A stretch of DNA of 64,000 nt from Gynuella sp. (lineage in GTDB: Bacteria > Pseudomonadota > Gammaproteobacteria > Pseudomonadales > Natronospirillaceae), in assembly GCA_028282465.1 (NCBI GenBank), contig JANQHX010000053.1:1-64000 (forward strand). The letters are read 5' to 3'. The notes under the pieces are model-generated. The model was not told the origin of the DNA, searched no databases, and was given only the letters and a program-made list of their open reading frames with translations. Positions 16,449 through 26,296 of this stretch are shown here, piece by piece; the stretch's first letter is position 1; each line of letters starts with the position of its first letter. Position numbers and translations under genes: made by a program.

Positions 16449-17648
16449 TTAAGCATGCTCACCCCAGTTAGGGAATGGATCACTTAACGTCACCCAAAAC
16501 TCTTTACCTTTCAGCACTTCTTCTTCAGTTAACAAGCAATCATCTAGGGCATTGGTCATAGCTTGCTGATCTAAGTCTTGACCAATAAATACCAGTTCTT
16601 GTCGCATGTCTCCAAATGGTTCAACCCAGTTATCCATTATGGATTTAAGGTAATCTTCATCCTGTGGCCAATTATCTTTTGGAACAGCTTTCCAGAATAA
16701 ACCTGCCAGACTGTAGCGGGCTATGCCGCCAGCTTGACTCCATTGCCCTGCAAATTCAGGACGTGTGGCAAGCCAGAAGAATCCTTTTGAACGAATTAAT
16801 TTTCCAAAGCTCCGAGTGCTGTGAAGAAACTGATGAAATTTTTCAGGATGAAAAGGTCTTCTTGCTACATAGCTGAAACTGCCAATGCCATATTCTTCGG
16901 TTTCGGGTACGTGTTCACCACGCATTTCTTTGAGCCAACCTGGAGCCAGTTGGGCACGTTCAAAGTTAAACAGTCCGGTATTGAGTACATCATCCACACT
17001 GACTTCACCATGAGCGATGGGAATAATACGAGCATCAGTATTGAGAGTTTTTAATATGGCTGTCAGTCGCTCCAATTCAGGTTGCTTAATTAGGTCGGTT
17101 TTACTGATGAGCAAAACATCAGCAAACTCAACTTGGTCTACCAATAAATCCGCAACACTGCGTTCGTCTTCTTCGCCTAATGATTCATCGGTATCTTGAA
17201 GGGATTTAGCTTCGTCGTAGTCTTTTAAAAAATTAACTGCATCAACAACTGTCACCATGGTATCTAAGGTTGCAACATCAGACAGTGACGATCCATCTTC
17301 ATCAGCAAAAGTAAATGTTTCTGCAACAGGTAGAGGCTCAGAAATGCCCGTCGACTCAATCACCAAATAATCGAAGCGGCCATCTTGAGCAAGCTTGTTT
17401 ATTTCAAGAAGAAGATCTTCACGCAAGGTACAGCAAATGCAGCCATTACTCATTTCGACAAGCTTTTCTTCTTGATGACTCAGAGACACTTCGTTTTGAA
17501 CCATGGACGCGTCGATATTAATTTCACTCATATCATTGACGATCACCGCAACTTTTTTACCCTGACGATTGTTAAGGATATGACTTAGAACCGTTGTTTT
17601 ACCAGCTCCAAGAAAACCTGAGAGAACAGTTACTGGAAGGCGTGTCAT
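16449..17648 (-). CDS. COG0523 (CobW/YjiA) GTPase, probable zinc metallochaperone
   Basis: 399 residues from the chosen ATG at 17648, which has an ACGGAGCC ribosome-binding site. A start at 17726 would put the Zur-box candidate inside the gene, so I rejected it. The N-terminal G domain has the P-loop GFLGAGKTT, the metal-binding CxCC motif in [12 protein letters not shown], and SKTDLI for guanine binding. A CobW C-terminal domain follows ([16 protein letters not shown]). Members of this family deliver zinc to client enzymes in zinc shortage, and the Zur box supports that role here. Confidence 0.9.
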   Translation of the reverse strand: MTRLPVTVLSGFLGAGKTTVLSHILNNRQGKKVAVIVNDMSEINIDASMVQNEVSLSHQEEKLVEMSNGCICCTLREDLLLEINKLAQDGRFDYLVIESTGISEPLPVAETFTFADEDGSSLSDVATLDTMVTVVDAVNFLKDYDEAKSLQDTDESLGEEDERSVADLLVDQVEFADVLLISKTDLIKQPELERLTAILKTLNTDARIIPIAHGEVSVDDVLNTGLFNFERAQLAPGWLKEMRGEHVPETEEYGIGSFSYVARRPFHPEKFHQFLHSTRSFGKLIRSKGFFWLATRPEFAGQWSQAGGIARYSLAGLFWKAVPKDNWPQDEDYLKSIMDNWVEPFGDMRQELVFIGQDLDQQAMTNALDDCLLTEEEVLKGKEFWVTLSDPFPNWGEHA

Positions 17649-17695
17649 AGTCAGTGGCTCCGTAGTTAGAAGTGATTGTAAGTTAATGCATGATT

Positions 17696-17715
17696 GAAAT
17701 GTTATAACATAACAC
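17696..17715 (-). promoter_or_regulatory. Zur box candidate
   Basis: GAAATGTTATAACATAACAC matches the left half and centre of the gammaproteobacterial Zur consensus (GAAATGTTATA-n-TATAACATTTC) and is strongly palindromic. It lies 48 bases upstream of the COG0523 GTPase start, where a repressor would block the promoter in zinc-replete cells. Confidence 0.8.
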
Positions 17716-18132
17716 GGTTGGAGCAAGCGAATTTTAGTTGAGTTGATGCTGAGGCATAAGACTTGAGCGTTTCGATGAATGGCGAGTAAATTTAACAGAT
17801 GATTATTTTCATCATTACCATAGTGTTAATGGTATTACTTGGATTCGACCGACCCAATAGATCTGAATTTTAAAATGGAACCGATCTCACCCAAATTTGC
17901 TATTAGTTAACTGAGCTATAAAGCAATAAGAAACAAGACAGAAGTTTTTTATTCAGTAAACAAAACAAATAGATTTGAAAGTCAACTCTCACATCTCATT
18001 ATCTCGTGTATTGAGTACTCCTTTTGCTTAAGCTTTTCTTACTGAAACTGCATTCCAAGTTATTCATAATAAATAAAATTTGGTTTATGTTTAAAACCAA
18101 ATTGTTGTTTTGATCTTATTTGGAAAATTTTA
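17716..18132. other. Intergenic region with an inverted repeat
   Basis: 417 bases without a gene. TACCAT (17816-17821) and ATGGTA (17829-17834) form an inverted repeat over a seven-base spacer. An A/T-rich GATGA/TCATC pair precedes it. These could be operators, but I cannot assign a regulator. The right side leads into a lipoprotein gene with no strong ribosome-binding site. Confidence 0.4.
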
Positions 18133-19590
18133 ATGCTGAAGACTTTACTAGCTTATGCTGCGATATCAGTGTTACTGCTTGGATGCAATAGTGACTCGTC
18201 AAATGATACCAGCCCCAATCTTTCTTCCCTTCGAGTTGTCGCCCATTCTCCAGAATCAAATATTCTGTTGATTGATGAAACCCTAGAAATTGAGTTTTCG
18301 GAAGCGGTTGATCCTTCAAGTTTGGAAACATCAATGTCAGAAGGTTCCGTCAATGTTGATTGGAGCGAAGATTCCAAAACCGTCAGTTTGACCCCAGCGA
18401 CTAAGTGGCCCAGTGGTAATTTCTCACTCACTTTTAATGGCTCGGATTTAAATGGACTCTCAATGGGAGAAGAAACCTTAGAGTTTACTGTGAATCTCAG
18501 TTTCGAGAATTACCAGGCAGCTAGTGTTGTGTTGGCTTACTACGAAATAGAAACGGATACTGGTTTTGCTCGAGTTGGGTTTGAATCTTTTGGTAACGCA
18601 TTTGCGCAAGATAATGAATTGTGGCTTACATTGCCGGGGAGCGGGCAGCTTGTAAAATATAATGTCATTCCAACCGTTCATAATACTAAATTTGATGAAT
18701 CCATTAATTCAATGGAATACTTGGATGATAATCAAATGGTTCAACACTATAACTTTACTGAGCCGCAATCTCCTTACCTATTCAATGATCAAATGTTGCT
18801 AGTCGATTATATAGGTGACAGCATTTTGATTTTTAATAATGTTCCTGAGCCTAACGAAAACAATTTTGGAATAATCATTGGTAGATCAGATTTTGAATCC
18901 GATGACGAAAGACCCCGTTGTGGGACTTCTTTAAAAGAGCCTGAAATGATCACCGTTTCTCCAGATGGTAAACTCATTTTGGCTGATTATCGAAACCACA
19001 GAGTTTTGATCTGGCATTCGATACCAACGGAGATGAATCAACCTGCTGATTTAGTATTAGGGCAACCAGACTTGAATACCTGTACAGAGCGTACCCGAGA
19101 CGACATTAATGCCTCTGCTTTAACACCATCAGGGGTTTGGTCAGACGGTGAGAAGCTATTAGTGCTTGATGCAGCAAATCGTGTGATGGTTTGGAATACC
19201 TTTCCAACGGAAAACAATACCCCAGCTGATTTGGTATTAGGGCAACCGGATTTTTATACTGTTGTACAAGAGGATGGCCCAACCGCAAGAACTGTTTCTG
19301 ATGCTTATCAGGGTATCACTTCCAATGGTAGACAAATTTTTGTTGTGGATTCCGAAAATCGCCGAGTATTAGTTTGGAATGACTGGCCGACAGAGAATTA
19401 TATGCCAGCTGATATTGTATTGGGGCAACCTGATTTCGTGACTGTTGTAAGTTCAGACGACCAGAATGAAGAGGACGACTCCCTAAGCTTGAGAAAGATT
19501 TCGGGCCCGACGGGACTGGTTATTCACAATGATCAATTAATAGTTACAGATACGACTGGCTATCGTATTTTAATTTTTAACTCTAACTAA
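18133..19590 (+). CDS. Lipoprotein with Ig-like domain and NHL-type beta-propeller
   Basis: 485 residues. A signal peptide ends in the lipobox LLLGC with Cys18. Residues about 33-120 resemble the bacterial Ig-like Big_5 fold (ETLEIEFSEAVDPSSL). The rest contains at least four NHL-like propeller blades, several carrying ADLVLGQPD or ADIVLGQPD followed by RVLVWN/RVLIWH. Such proteins are often surface or periplasmic and bind carbohydrate or protein, but no ligand can be named. A strong terminator follows. Attachment to the outer membrane is inferred from the Asn after the Cys. Confidence 0.8.
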   Translation: MLKTLLAYAAISVLLLGCNSDSSNDTSPNLSSLRVVAHSPESNILLIDETLEIEFSEAVDPSSLETSMSEGSVNVDWSEDSKTVSLTPATKWPSGNFSLTFNGSDLNGLSMGEETLEFTVNLSFENYQAASVVLAYYEIETDTGFARVGFESFGNAFAQDNELWLTLPGSGQLVKYNVIPTVHNTKFDESINSMEYLDDNQMVQHYNFTEPQSPYLFNDQMLLVDYIGDSILIFNNVPEPNENNFGIIIGRSDFESDDERPRCGTSLKEPEMITVSPDGKLILADYRNHRVLIWHSIPTEMNQPADLVLGQPDLNTCTERTRDDINASALTPSGVWSDGEKLLVLDAANRVMVWNTFPTENNTPADLVLGQPDFYTVVQEDGPTARTVSDAYQGITSNGRQIFVVDSENRRVLVWNDWPTENYMPADIVLGQPDFVTVVSSDDQNEEDDSLSLRKISGPTGLVIHNDQLIVTDTTGYRILIFNSN

Positions 19591-19612
19591 TAACTTCAAC
19601 TTAAATTAAATG

Positions 19613-19646
19613 TGAAAAAAAACCTCGCGAGCGCGAGGTTTTTTAT
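19613..19646. terminator. Bidirectional intrinsic terminator between the NHL lipoprotein and acnB
   Basis: AACCTCGC-GAGC-GCGAGGTT is a perfect eight-base stem, with a run of A on the left and a run of T on the right, extending the stem further. It fits termination of both converging genes. Confidence 0.92.
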
Positions 19647-19677
19647 TTATATCTTTAAAGACTATCTAAAAACAAAT

Positions 19678-22272
19678 TTACGAAGCATCAGTTGCAATAA
19701 CAGAGTCGGCCGCTTTGATGAAGTCTTCCATTTGATCGAAATTTAAATACTGATAAATATCGGCAGCCATAGAGTCAATCTTGGTTGCGTATTCCGCATA
19801 CTCTTCTGGAGTTGGTAGTTTACCCACGATAGCGCCCACAGAGGCCAGTTCTGCAGATGTTAGATAAACGTTTGCGCCATCACCCAAACGGTTCGGGAAG
19901 TTACGAGTGGAAGTAGACAGTACCGTTGCACCGGGTTCTACTCGCGCCTGGTTACCCATACACAGTGAACAACCCGGCATTTCCATACGGGCACCGGATT
20001 TACCGTAGATGTTGAAGTAACCTTCTTCCATCAACTGCGCTTGGTCCATCTTGGTGGGAGGGCTCAGCCATAGGCGAGTGTTCAGACCGCCTTTGTGAGC
20101 GTCCAGAAGTTTACCAGCCGCACGGAAGTGGCCAATGTTGGTCATACAGGAGCCGATAAATACTTCGTTTACTTCGTCGCCAGCCACTTCTGATAGCAGC
20201 TTGGCATCGTCTGGATCGTTCGGGCAGCAAACGATTGGCTCTTTAACTTCAGCCAGATCGATTTCGATCACGGCAGCATATTCAGCATCAGCATCGGCTT
20301 CCATCAGGCTTGGGTTTTCTAACCACTCTTCCATGGCTTTAGCACGACGTTCCAGTGTACGTGGGTCGCCGTAACCGTTAGCAATCATCCAGCGCAGCAT
20401 CACCACATTAGACTTCAGATATTCGGTAACAGACTCTTCACTCAACTTAATAGTACAACCTGCTGCAGACCGTTCAGCAGAAGCGTCAGACAATTCGAAC
20501 GCCTGTTCAACGGTTAGCGTGTCCAGACCTTCAATTTCTAGGATGTTACCGGAGAAGATATTCTTCTTACCTTTCTTCTCCACCGTCAGCAAACCTTCCT
20601 TAATGGCGTAGTAAGGAATGGCATGGACTAGGTCACGTAGGGTAATGCCTGGCTGCATTTCACCTTTGAAGCGGACCAATACCGATTCAGGCATGTCTAA
20701 AGGCATAACACCGGTGGCCGCTGCGAAAGCAACCAGACCAGAACCCGCTGGGAAAGAAATACCCATTGGGAAACGGGTGTGAGAGTCACCGCCGGTGCCA
20801 ACAGTGTCAGGTAGCAACATACGGTTCAGCCAGCTGTGGATGATGCCATCGCCCGGACGCAAAGAAACACCGCCGCGGTTTTTAATGAAATCAGGCAGAG
20901 TGTGCTGAGTATCAATATCCACTGGCTTAGGATAAGCCGCAGTATGACAGAACGACTGCATTACAAGATCAGCAGAGAAACCCAAACAAGCTAAGTCTTT
21001 CAGTTCGTCACGGGTCATTGGGCCAGTTGTGTCTTGAGAGCCAACGGTAGTCATCTTTGGCTCGCAGTAAGTGCCAGGGCGGATACCTTCAACGCCACAA
21101 GCTTTACCCACCATCTTCTGACCCAGGGTGTAACCCTTGCCAGTGTCGGCAGGTGCGACAGGTTTACGGAACAAGTCAGAAGCACCCAGTCCTAATGCTT
21201 CGCGAGCGCGCTCTGTCAGGCCACGACCGATAATCAAGTTGATACGGCCACCGGCTTGAACTTCGTCCAACAACACATCTGATTTCAGCTCGAATTCAGA
21301 AATAGTGTCGCCAGCTTCATTTAAAATTTTGCCATCGTAAGGACGGATTTCTATAGCGTCGCCCATACCTAATTCGTCTACTGGTGCTTCAAAAACCAGA
21401 GCGCCAGCGTCTTCCATGGTGTTGTAAAAGATTGGAGCAACCTTACCACCGATACAGATACCACCAGATTTCTTGTTGGGCGTACCCGGCATGTCTTCAC
21501 CGAAGAACCACAGTACCGAGTTAGTCGCAGACTTACGGGAAGAGCCTGTGCCTACTACATCACCAACGAAAGCAACCTGAATACCTTTATCTTGGATTTC
21601 TTTAATCTGCTTCAGAGGGCCGGTGACTCCGTGCTCTTCTGGCGTCAGGCCTTCTCGGGTCATTTTATACATAGCCAGCGCATGCAGAGGGATATCTGGA
21701 CGAGACCAAGCGTCAGGAGCAGGGGACAGGTCGTCGGTATTGGTTTCGCCAGTTACCTTGAATACGGCAACCTTAATAGATTCAGCCACTTTGTCTTTGC
21801 TGGTAAACCATTCGCCGTCCGCCCAACTTTGCAGAACTTCTTTTGCCACTGCATTGCCCGCATCAGCTTTCTCTTTCACATCGTGGAAAGCATCAAACAT
21901 CAATAACGTATGTTTCAGCTCAGCACCTGCTGCTGCGGCTAACGCAGAATCATCCAGTAGCGCAACAAGGGTCTCGATGTTGTAACCACCGTGCATATTG
22001 CCCAGCAGTTTTACAGATTCTTCTTTGGAGATCAGGGCGCAATCTGCTTCTCCTTTTGCGATGGCAGACAGAAAGCCAGCCTTCACGTAAGCGGCTTCAT
22101 CCACACCGGGTGGAACACGGTTAGCAAGCAGGTCTAACAGAAATGCGTCTTCACCAGCAGGTGGATTTTTAATCAGTTCAACCAGATCAGCAACTTGCTC
22201 TGCTGACAGTGGCTTGGGTGGAATTCCTAGCTCAGCACGTTCTGCGACGTGGGCGCGATAGGCTTCAAGCAC
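19678..22272 (-). CDS. acnB: Aconitate hydratase B / 2-methylisocitrate dehydratase
   Basis: 864 residues, very close to E. coli AcnB in length and sequence. It interconverts citrate and isocitrate in the TCA cycle through a 4Fe-4S cluster; ligand cysteines are in IGSCMTNIG and [13 protein letters not shown]-like and swivel domains lie at the N-terminus ([33 protein letters not shown]). The start is GTG with an AAGGAGAC ribosome-binding site, and the N-terminus [16 protein letters not shown] aligns with E. coli from residue 2. E. coli apo-AcnB also binds mRNAs under iron shortage; a structured leader is seen here. Confidence 0.97.
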   Translation of the reverse strand: MLEAYRAHVAERAELGIPPKPLSAEQVADLVELIKNPPAGEDAFLLDLLANRVPPGVDEAAYVKAGFLSAIAKGEADCALISKEESVKLLGNMHGGYNIETLVALLDDSALAAAAGAELKHTLLMFDAFHDVKEKADAGNAVAKEVLQSWADGEWFTSKDKVAESIKVAVFKVTGETNTDDLSPAPDAWSRPDIPLHALAMYKMTREGLTPEEHGVTGPLKQIKEIQDKGIQVAFVGDVVGTGSSRKSATNSVLWFFGEDMPGTPNKKSGGICIGGKVAPIFYNTMEDAGALVFEAPVDELGMGDAIEIRPYDGKILNEAGDTISEFELKSDVLLDEVQAGGRINLIIGRGLTERAREALGLGASDLFRKPVAPADTGKGYTLGQKMVGKACGVEGIRPGTYCEPKMTTVGSQDTTGPMTRDELKDLACLGFSADLVMQSFCHTAAYPKPVDIDTQHTLPDFIKNRGGVSLRPGDGIIHSWLNRMLLPDTVGTGGDSHTRFPMGISFPAGSGLVAFAAATGVMPLDMPESVLVRFKGEMQPGITLRDLVHAIPYYAIKEGLLTVEKKGKKNIFSGNILEIEGLDTLTVEQAFELSDASAERSAAGCTIKLSEESVTEYLKSNVVMLRWMIANGYGDPRTLERRAKAMEEWLENPSLMEADADAEYAAVIEIDLAEVKEPIVCCPNDPDDAKLLSEVAGDEVNEVFIGSCMTNIGHFRAAGKLLDAHKGGLNTRLWLSPPTKMDQAQLMEEGYFNIYGKSGARMEMPGCSLCMGNQARVEPGATVLSTSTRNFPNRLGDGANVYLTSAELASVGAIVGKLPTPEEYAEYATKIDSMAADIYQYLNFDQMEDFIKAADSVIATDAS

Positions 22273-22354
22273 GATTAGTGTCTCCTTCTTGAGGGGTAAG
22301 GCCGGTTATTAAGTGTAGATATTATTACGGTGATCAGTACTTTGAAATTTTAAA

Positions 22355-22414
22355 GCCATACACCAAGGAGCCTCACCACCGGGGGTGGTCTGAAATGCGG
22401 CGCCATTGTATGGC
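22355..22414 (-). promoter_or_regulatory. Structured element in the acnB leader
   Basis: An outer stem GCCATACA (22355-22362) / TGTATGGC (22407-22414) encloses a perfect hairpin ACCACC-GGG-GGTGGT (22375-22389). On the acnB strand it is followed by TTTAAAATTT and lies 83 bases before the GTG start. It could be a leader RNA structure, an attenuator or an operator. I match it to no known riboswitch. Confidence 0.5.
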
Positions 22415-22594
22415 AAGTGTTTCGGGATGTTAAGGGAATGGCTATAACCTCGATTTATAGTCGCCATTGGTTAGATACTGAGAATCGTCATTATGCTTGC
22501 TCTTAGTAGTATTAATTTAATCTAGTTATTTTATAATCACTTGAATTAACTAATTCTACAAATAGTGCTTAATTAATCGACTTGAGGGAAAGAA

Positions 22595-24094
22595 ATGAAC
22601 GGAGTTCGTTGGGTATTTATAATATTTTTATTGATGATTTCCTTGGTTGGATGTAGCCCAGAGGAAACACAGCAGAGTACAACCGCTGGGGGAGCAAGTA
22701 CTATCCCCCCTGACACAGATGCCGGCACTGAAAATGGTTCGGATATTCCTTCAGAAGAGCAGACCGATTACTTCTACTTCAGTTATGACGATTCCTCCAG
22801 CATTGCTTCTTTAAATCTCGCTCTCAAAATGCTCGATCTAGGTAGGATTCCATCGAATCAGTTAGGGAGAGCCTACGAGTTTTTAAGCGCAGAAGATTTT
22901 AATCACTTTGATGAACGGGACGTTGGCCCTTTCAAAGTTTCGATGGCCGTTATTAATGAACCGATCCCCAATCCCGATGGTGAAGAATTTGCAGAAATTC
23001 AGAGCTACCACTTAGGTGTAAATATTTCAGGCCCTGAGCTAAGCAATGAAGAAAGAGAAAATGCTGTTATCACTTTGTTGATCGATGTTTCCGGTTCGAT
23101 GTCAGGACACACCAACTGGGAGACCGAGGCTGGAATCACTTCGTTACTGGATCTGACAAAGTTTGCTCTTGTTGAGCTCTCAAGCCAGTTAAAAGAGGGG
23201 GACGTGATTAATGTTGTGGAGTTTGAAACTGATGCTCGGGTTCTCTTAGAAGGCTGGGCTTATGACCCGAACAACTTTAATTATCGGAATGAGATCAATG
23301 GGCTTTCCACAAGAGGCTCTACAAATCTGGATGCTGGGATACAACTCGCATATGAAGTAGCGCTTAGGCAGTTTAACCCTGAAAAATCCAATACCGTTAT
23401 TATGTTAACTGATGCTTATGCTAATACCGGAGTAACAGATGTCAGCATCATCTCTCAGAGTACCGAGATTAATGAATTAGAAGGCATTTATTTTTCAGGA
23501 ATTGGTATTGGGTTGGATTTCCAAGAAGCATTTCTTAATGAATTGACCGATGCCGGGAAAGGTAGCTACTTTTCATTAGTTTCTACATCTGATGCTAGAA
23601 AAATTTTTTCTAACAACCTTCCTTCCTTACTCTCTGTCGCGGTTGAAGACGTGAGGTTTAAACTAAGTTACCCTTCTGCTTTAGACCATGCCGTAACTGC
23701 TGCTGAAGAAATATCACAAGATAAAGAAGATGTTCAGCCGACAAACTTTTCGTATAACAATGATCAGTTTTTTATCGAATCATTCACTTCTAATGAACAA
23801 ATTACTGATGGAGCATTTAACCTCGAAATAGAGTATCTGGATGCCAACAATGAAATAACTACCGTTAATTTTGAATCTTCTTTGGCAGACTTAACCGAAG
23901 ACTGGAATGTAGAGATTTACAAAGCACTGCTGATAAGAGGGTTAGCAATGTTGATTTCTGGTGCTGTTACTTGCGAGGATGTACAGCCATACCAGGACTT
24001 AGTAGAAGGCATAGTTGATTCTGAAGCGACGCTATATTCCGGCTATATTACAACCTATTGTGGGCTTATCGCTGAACAGTCAGACCCCCAGTAA
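22595..24094 (+). CDS. VWA domain lipoprotein
   Basis: 499 residues. The signal peptide ends in SLVGC with Cys20. A Thr/Ser/Gly-rich spacer leads to a beta-rich region, then a VWA domain from about residue 160 to 340 with the metal-ion site DVSGSMSG and TDAYANTG. The C-terminal 150 residues are of unknown fold. The layout resembles YfbK-type VWA lipoproteins but lacks enough of their N-terminal signature for me to name it. An AGGGAAAG ribosome-binding site supports the ATG. A transglutaminase-like exported protein follows on the same strand. Confidence 0.85.
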   Translation: MNGVRWVFIIFLLMISLVGCSPEETQQSTTAGGASTIPPDTDAGTENGSDIPSEEQTDYFYFSYDDSSSIASLNLALKMLDLGRIPSNQLGRAYEFLSAEDFNHFDERDVGPFKVSMAVINEPIPNPDGEEFAEIQSYHLGVNISGPELSNEERENAVITLLIDVSGSMSGHTNWETEAGITSLLDLTKFALVELSSQLKEGDVINVVEFETDARVLLEGWAYDPNNFNYRNEINGLSTRGSTNLDAGIQLAYEVALRQFNPEKSNTVIMLTDAYANTGVTDVSIISQSTEINELEGIYFSGIGIGLDFQEAFLNELTDAGKGSYFSLVSTSDARKIFSNNLPSLLSVAVEDVRFKLSYPSALDHAVTAAEEISQDKEDVQPTNFSYNNDQFFIESFTSNEQITDGAFNLEIEYLDANNEITTVNFESSLADLTEDWNVEIYKALLIRGLAMLISGAVTCEDVQPYQDLVEGIVDSEATLYSGYITTYCGLIAEQSDPQ

Positions 24095-24129
24095 GGTCTT
24101 GTGTAATTACAATCAGCGTTCTTCCAATA

Positions 24130-24171
24130 AATAAGCCTGGCTTTAAAATTTAGTCTCTAGCAGGGCTTATT
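24130..24171 (+). terminator. Possible terminator or hairpin after the VWA lipoprotein
   Basis: AATAAGCC and GGCTTATT form an eight-base inverted repeat over a 26-base loop that contains an inner GCT/AGC pair, followed by TCATTTTCCATTTT. The long loop makes it a weak candidate. Confidence 0.4.
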
Positions 24172-24280
24172 CATTTTCCATTTTGGTTTTACAAGTACAT
24201 TAATTGACCCTGATATATTTAATAATGCACATACCCCTGCAATACTGTCTATATCTTGAAAAAATGAAACAGGTGTTGTT

Positions 24281-26296
24281 TTGAAACTAGTTTTAATCTG
24301 TTTGTTAACTGGCTTAGCAATGTTCACTTTGGCTTCAAATGATGTCGAGGTTTCTGAAGCGCCTAATTGGGTAGATTCAATTCCTTGGAACGATATAAAT
24401 ATTGATTCCAAGGATGATTCCATTAGTGGCACCAGATATATCTTGGTTGATCGTCAAAAGAAATACTCAGATGCCCAATCATACGAGTATTTCAATCGGT
24501 ATGTTGAGAAGCCCATGACGCAAGATGCACTCATGGAATCGGGTCGAATCAACATCTATTTTCAGCCTGCTTTTCAACGTGTTGTATTACATAAAGTACA
24601 AGTGTTAAGAGATGGAAAGCTTGAAGACCGTTTTGGAAATGCCAGAGTTCGAGTGCTAGATGTGGAAACAGAATCTGAAAGCCATCTGTATTCTGAAGAA
24701 AAGCAAATCATGATTCTAATAAAAGACTTTTTAATTGGAGACGTGCTAGAAGTTTCTTATTCAATCATCGGAAGAAATCCCGTTTTTGGCAACAAAGTTG
24801 CCAGTGAATTTTCACTAGGGTGGGGTGTTCCTGTTGATCGAATATTTAATAAACTAGTCTATCCTGCTTCTCGAAAAGTTCAGCAGCAAATAGTCAATTC
24901 AGAACTGAGTCCGGCCATTACAAACGAAAATGGATACATTCATAACCGCATTAATATTGACGATTCACCAGGGTATCATGTGGATGAAAACACACCAGCA
25001 TGGGTGGAGCCCTATCCATTTATTCAATATTCTGAATACAGTTCCTGGGGGGAAGTTTCTGATTGGGCAAAAGATTTGTTCCAATATCAAACTGACATTA
25101 ATGAAGGGTACTGGGCAACCTGGGTAAAAGACTTCAACTCTGTTATTGGTCAAGAAAAAAGAATCTTAAAAGCGCTTGAGTTGGTACAGGAAAACATAAG
25201 ATATGTAGGCATAGAGGTTGGAGAAAATTCCCATAGACCCCATTCACCGCAAGAAACATTGAGTAATGGCTACGGAGACTGCAAAGACAAAACACTGTTA
25301 TTGATTGCGCTGTTACGAGAATTAGGTTTTGATGCAGAACCTGTGTTGGTTAATACACACAATAAACAAGCAATAAGTTCTTGGCTGCCAATGCCCATTG
25401 CATTCAATCATGTTATTGCTGGCGTTAGATTTCGAGGTGACTACTACTATTTAGATCCAACGCTTAGTTATCAAAAAGCCAGTCGGTTAGGGCAGTTAGG
25501 TTATTACACCTATGGTCATGGGTTGCCCATTAAATCCAACTCTGACTTGGTTGAGATGCCAGTATTTCAAGGCAGTGTTCCAGAAATTACGATCGAAGAA
25601 ACTTATACCAGCTATTCATACGACCTCCCAGTACAGTTAACCATTTCTTCAATATATACCGGCGTTGAAGCTGAATACCAGAGATATAGATTTCAAAACT
25701 GGAGTATGAAAGATATCTCTCAACAATATCTCGATTATTACTCGAATCGATTTGGGTCTGTGGAAGTGAAAGAACCCCTAAGAGTTGTTGATTCGGCCCA
25801 TTCAAATACTTTCGAAATTATCGAAAGCTATTGGGTATCCGATTTTTGGCAATACAATGAGTCTGACAGCACATACGAGTATTCTATTAATGCCAGTGCC
25901 ATGACGGAATACTTTAGTGTGAGTGGTAATTTGCAAAGGCAGCATGCGTATCAGTTTATCGAGGCAATGGAAATAAATCAGAAAATATTAGTTCATTATC
26001 CTGAGCACTACCGTTCAGACAATATTGAAGCGATAGATAAAAAATTCTCTAATGACTATTTCAGTTTGTCTTTAAGTAATCAAGATTTTGGTGGTGTGGC
26101 GAGTTATCAATATTATCTTGAAAGCTTTGGCAAAGATATTTTAGAAACCGACATTGATGTTCATGCCAAACTTATAGAACAAGCGAGTGACTATCTTTAT
26201 TACAGTGGCTGGGTCTCTACTAGTGAAGAATATGAAGACTCTGATAATGTTAAAAACTACGTGAGAGAGCTGCTGAACTTTGGAGGGCTACAATAA
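24281..26296 (+). CDS. Exported DUF3857 / transglutaminase-like protein
   Basis: 671 residues. The start is TTG; it is needed to include the signal peptide MKLVLICLLTGLAMFTLA. Residues about 45-220 match DUF3857 (long beta-rich N-terminal domain). A transglutaminase-like core lies at about 290-400, with Cys in NGYGDCKDKTLLLIALLRELG and a later His and Asp (AFNHVIAGV, YYLDPTL) forming a plausible catalytic triad. A C-terminal region of unknown fold follows. These proteins are usually periplasmic; whether this one is a protease or cross-linker is unknown. It overlaps the next lipoprotein gene by one base. Confidence 0.85.
   Translation: MKLVLICLLTGLAMFTLASNDVEVSEAPNWVDSIPWNDINIDSKDDSISGTRYILVDRQKKYSDAQSYEYFNRYVEKPMTQDALMESGRINIYFQPAFQRVVLHKVQVLRDGKLEDRFGNARVRVLDVETESESHLYSEEKQIMILIKDFLIGDVLEVSYSIIGRNPVFGNKVASEFSLGWGVPVDRIFNKLVYPASRKVQQQIVNSELSPAITNENGYIHNRINIDDSPGYHVDENTPAWVEPYPFIQYSEYSSWGEVSDWAKDLFQYQTDINEGYWATWVKDFNSVIGQEKRILKALELVQENIRYVGIEVGENSHRPHSPQETLSNGYGDCKDKTLLLIALLRELGFDAEPVLVNTHNKQAISSWLPMPIAFNHVIAGVRFRGDYYYLDPTLSYQKASRLGQLGYYTYGHGLPIKSNSDLVEMPVFQGSVPEITIEETYTSYSYDLPVQLTISSIYTGVEAEYQRYRFQNWSMKDISQQYLDYYSNRFGSVEVKEPLRVVDSAHSNTFEIIESYWVSDFWQYNESDSTYEYSINASAMTEYFSVSGNLQRQHAYQFIEAMEINQKILVHYPEHYRSDNIEAIDKKFSNDYFSLSLSNQDFGGVASYQYYLESFGKDILETDIDVHAKLIEQASDYLYYSGWVSTSEEYEDSDNVKNYVRELLNFGGLQ

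Noticed and set aside
17800-17815. A/T-rich GATGATTATTTTCATC considered as a Fur box
   Set aside because: Only short arms match the Fur consensus and no iron gene is adjacent.
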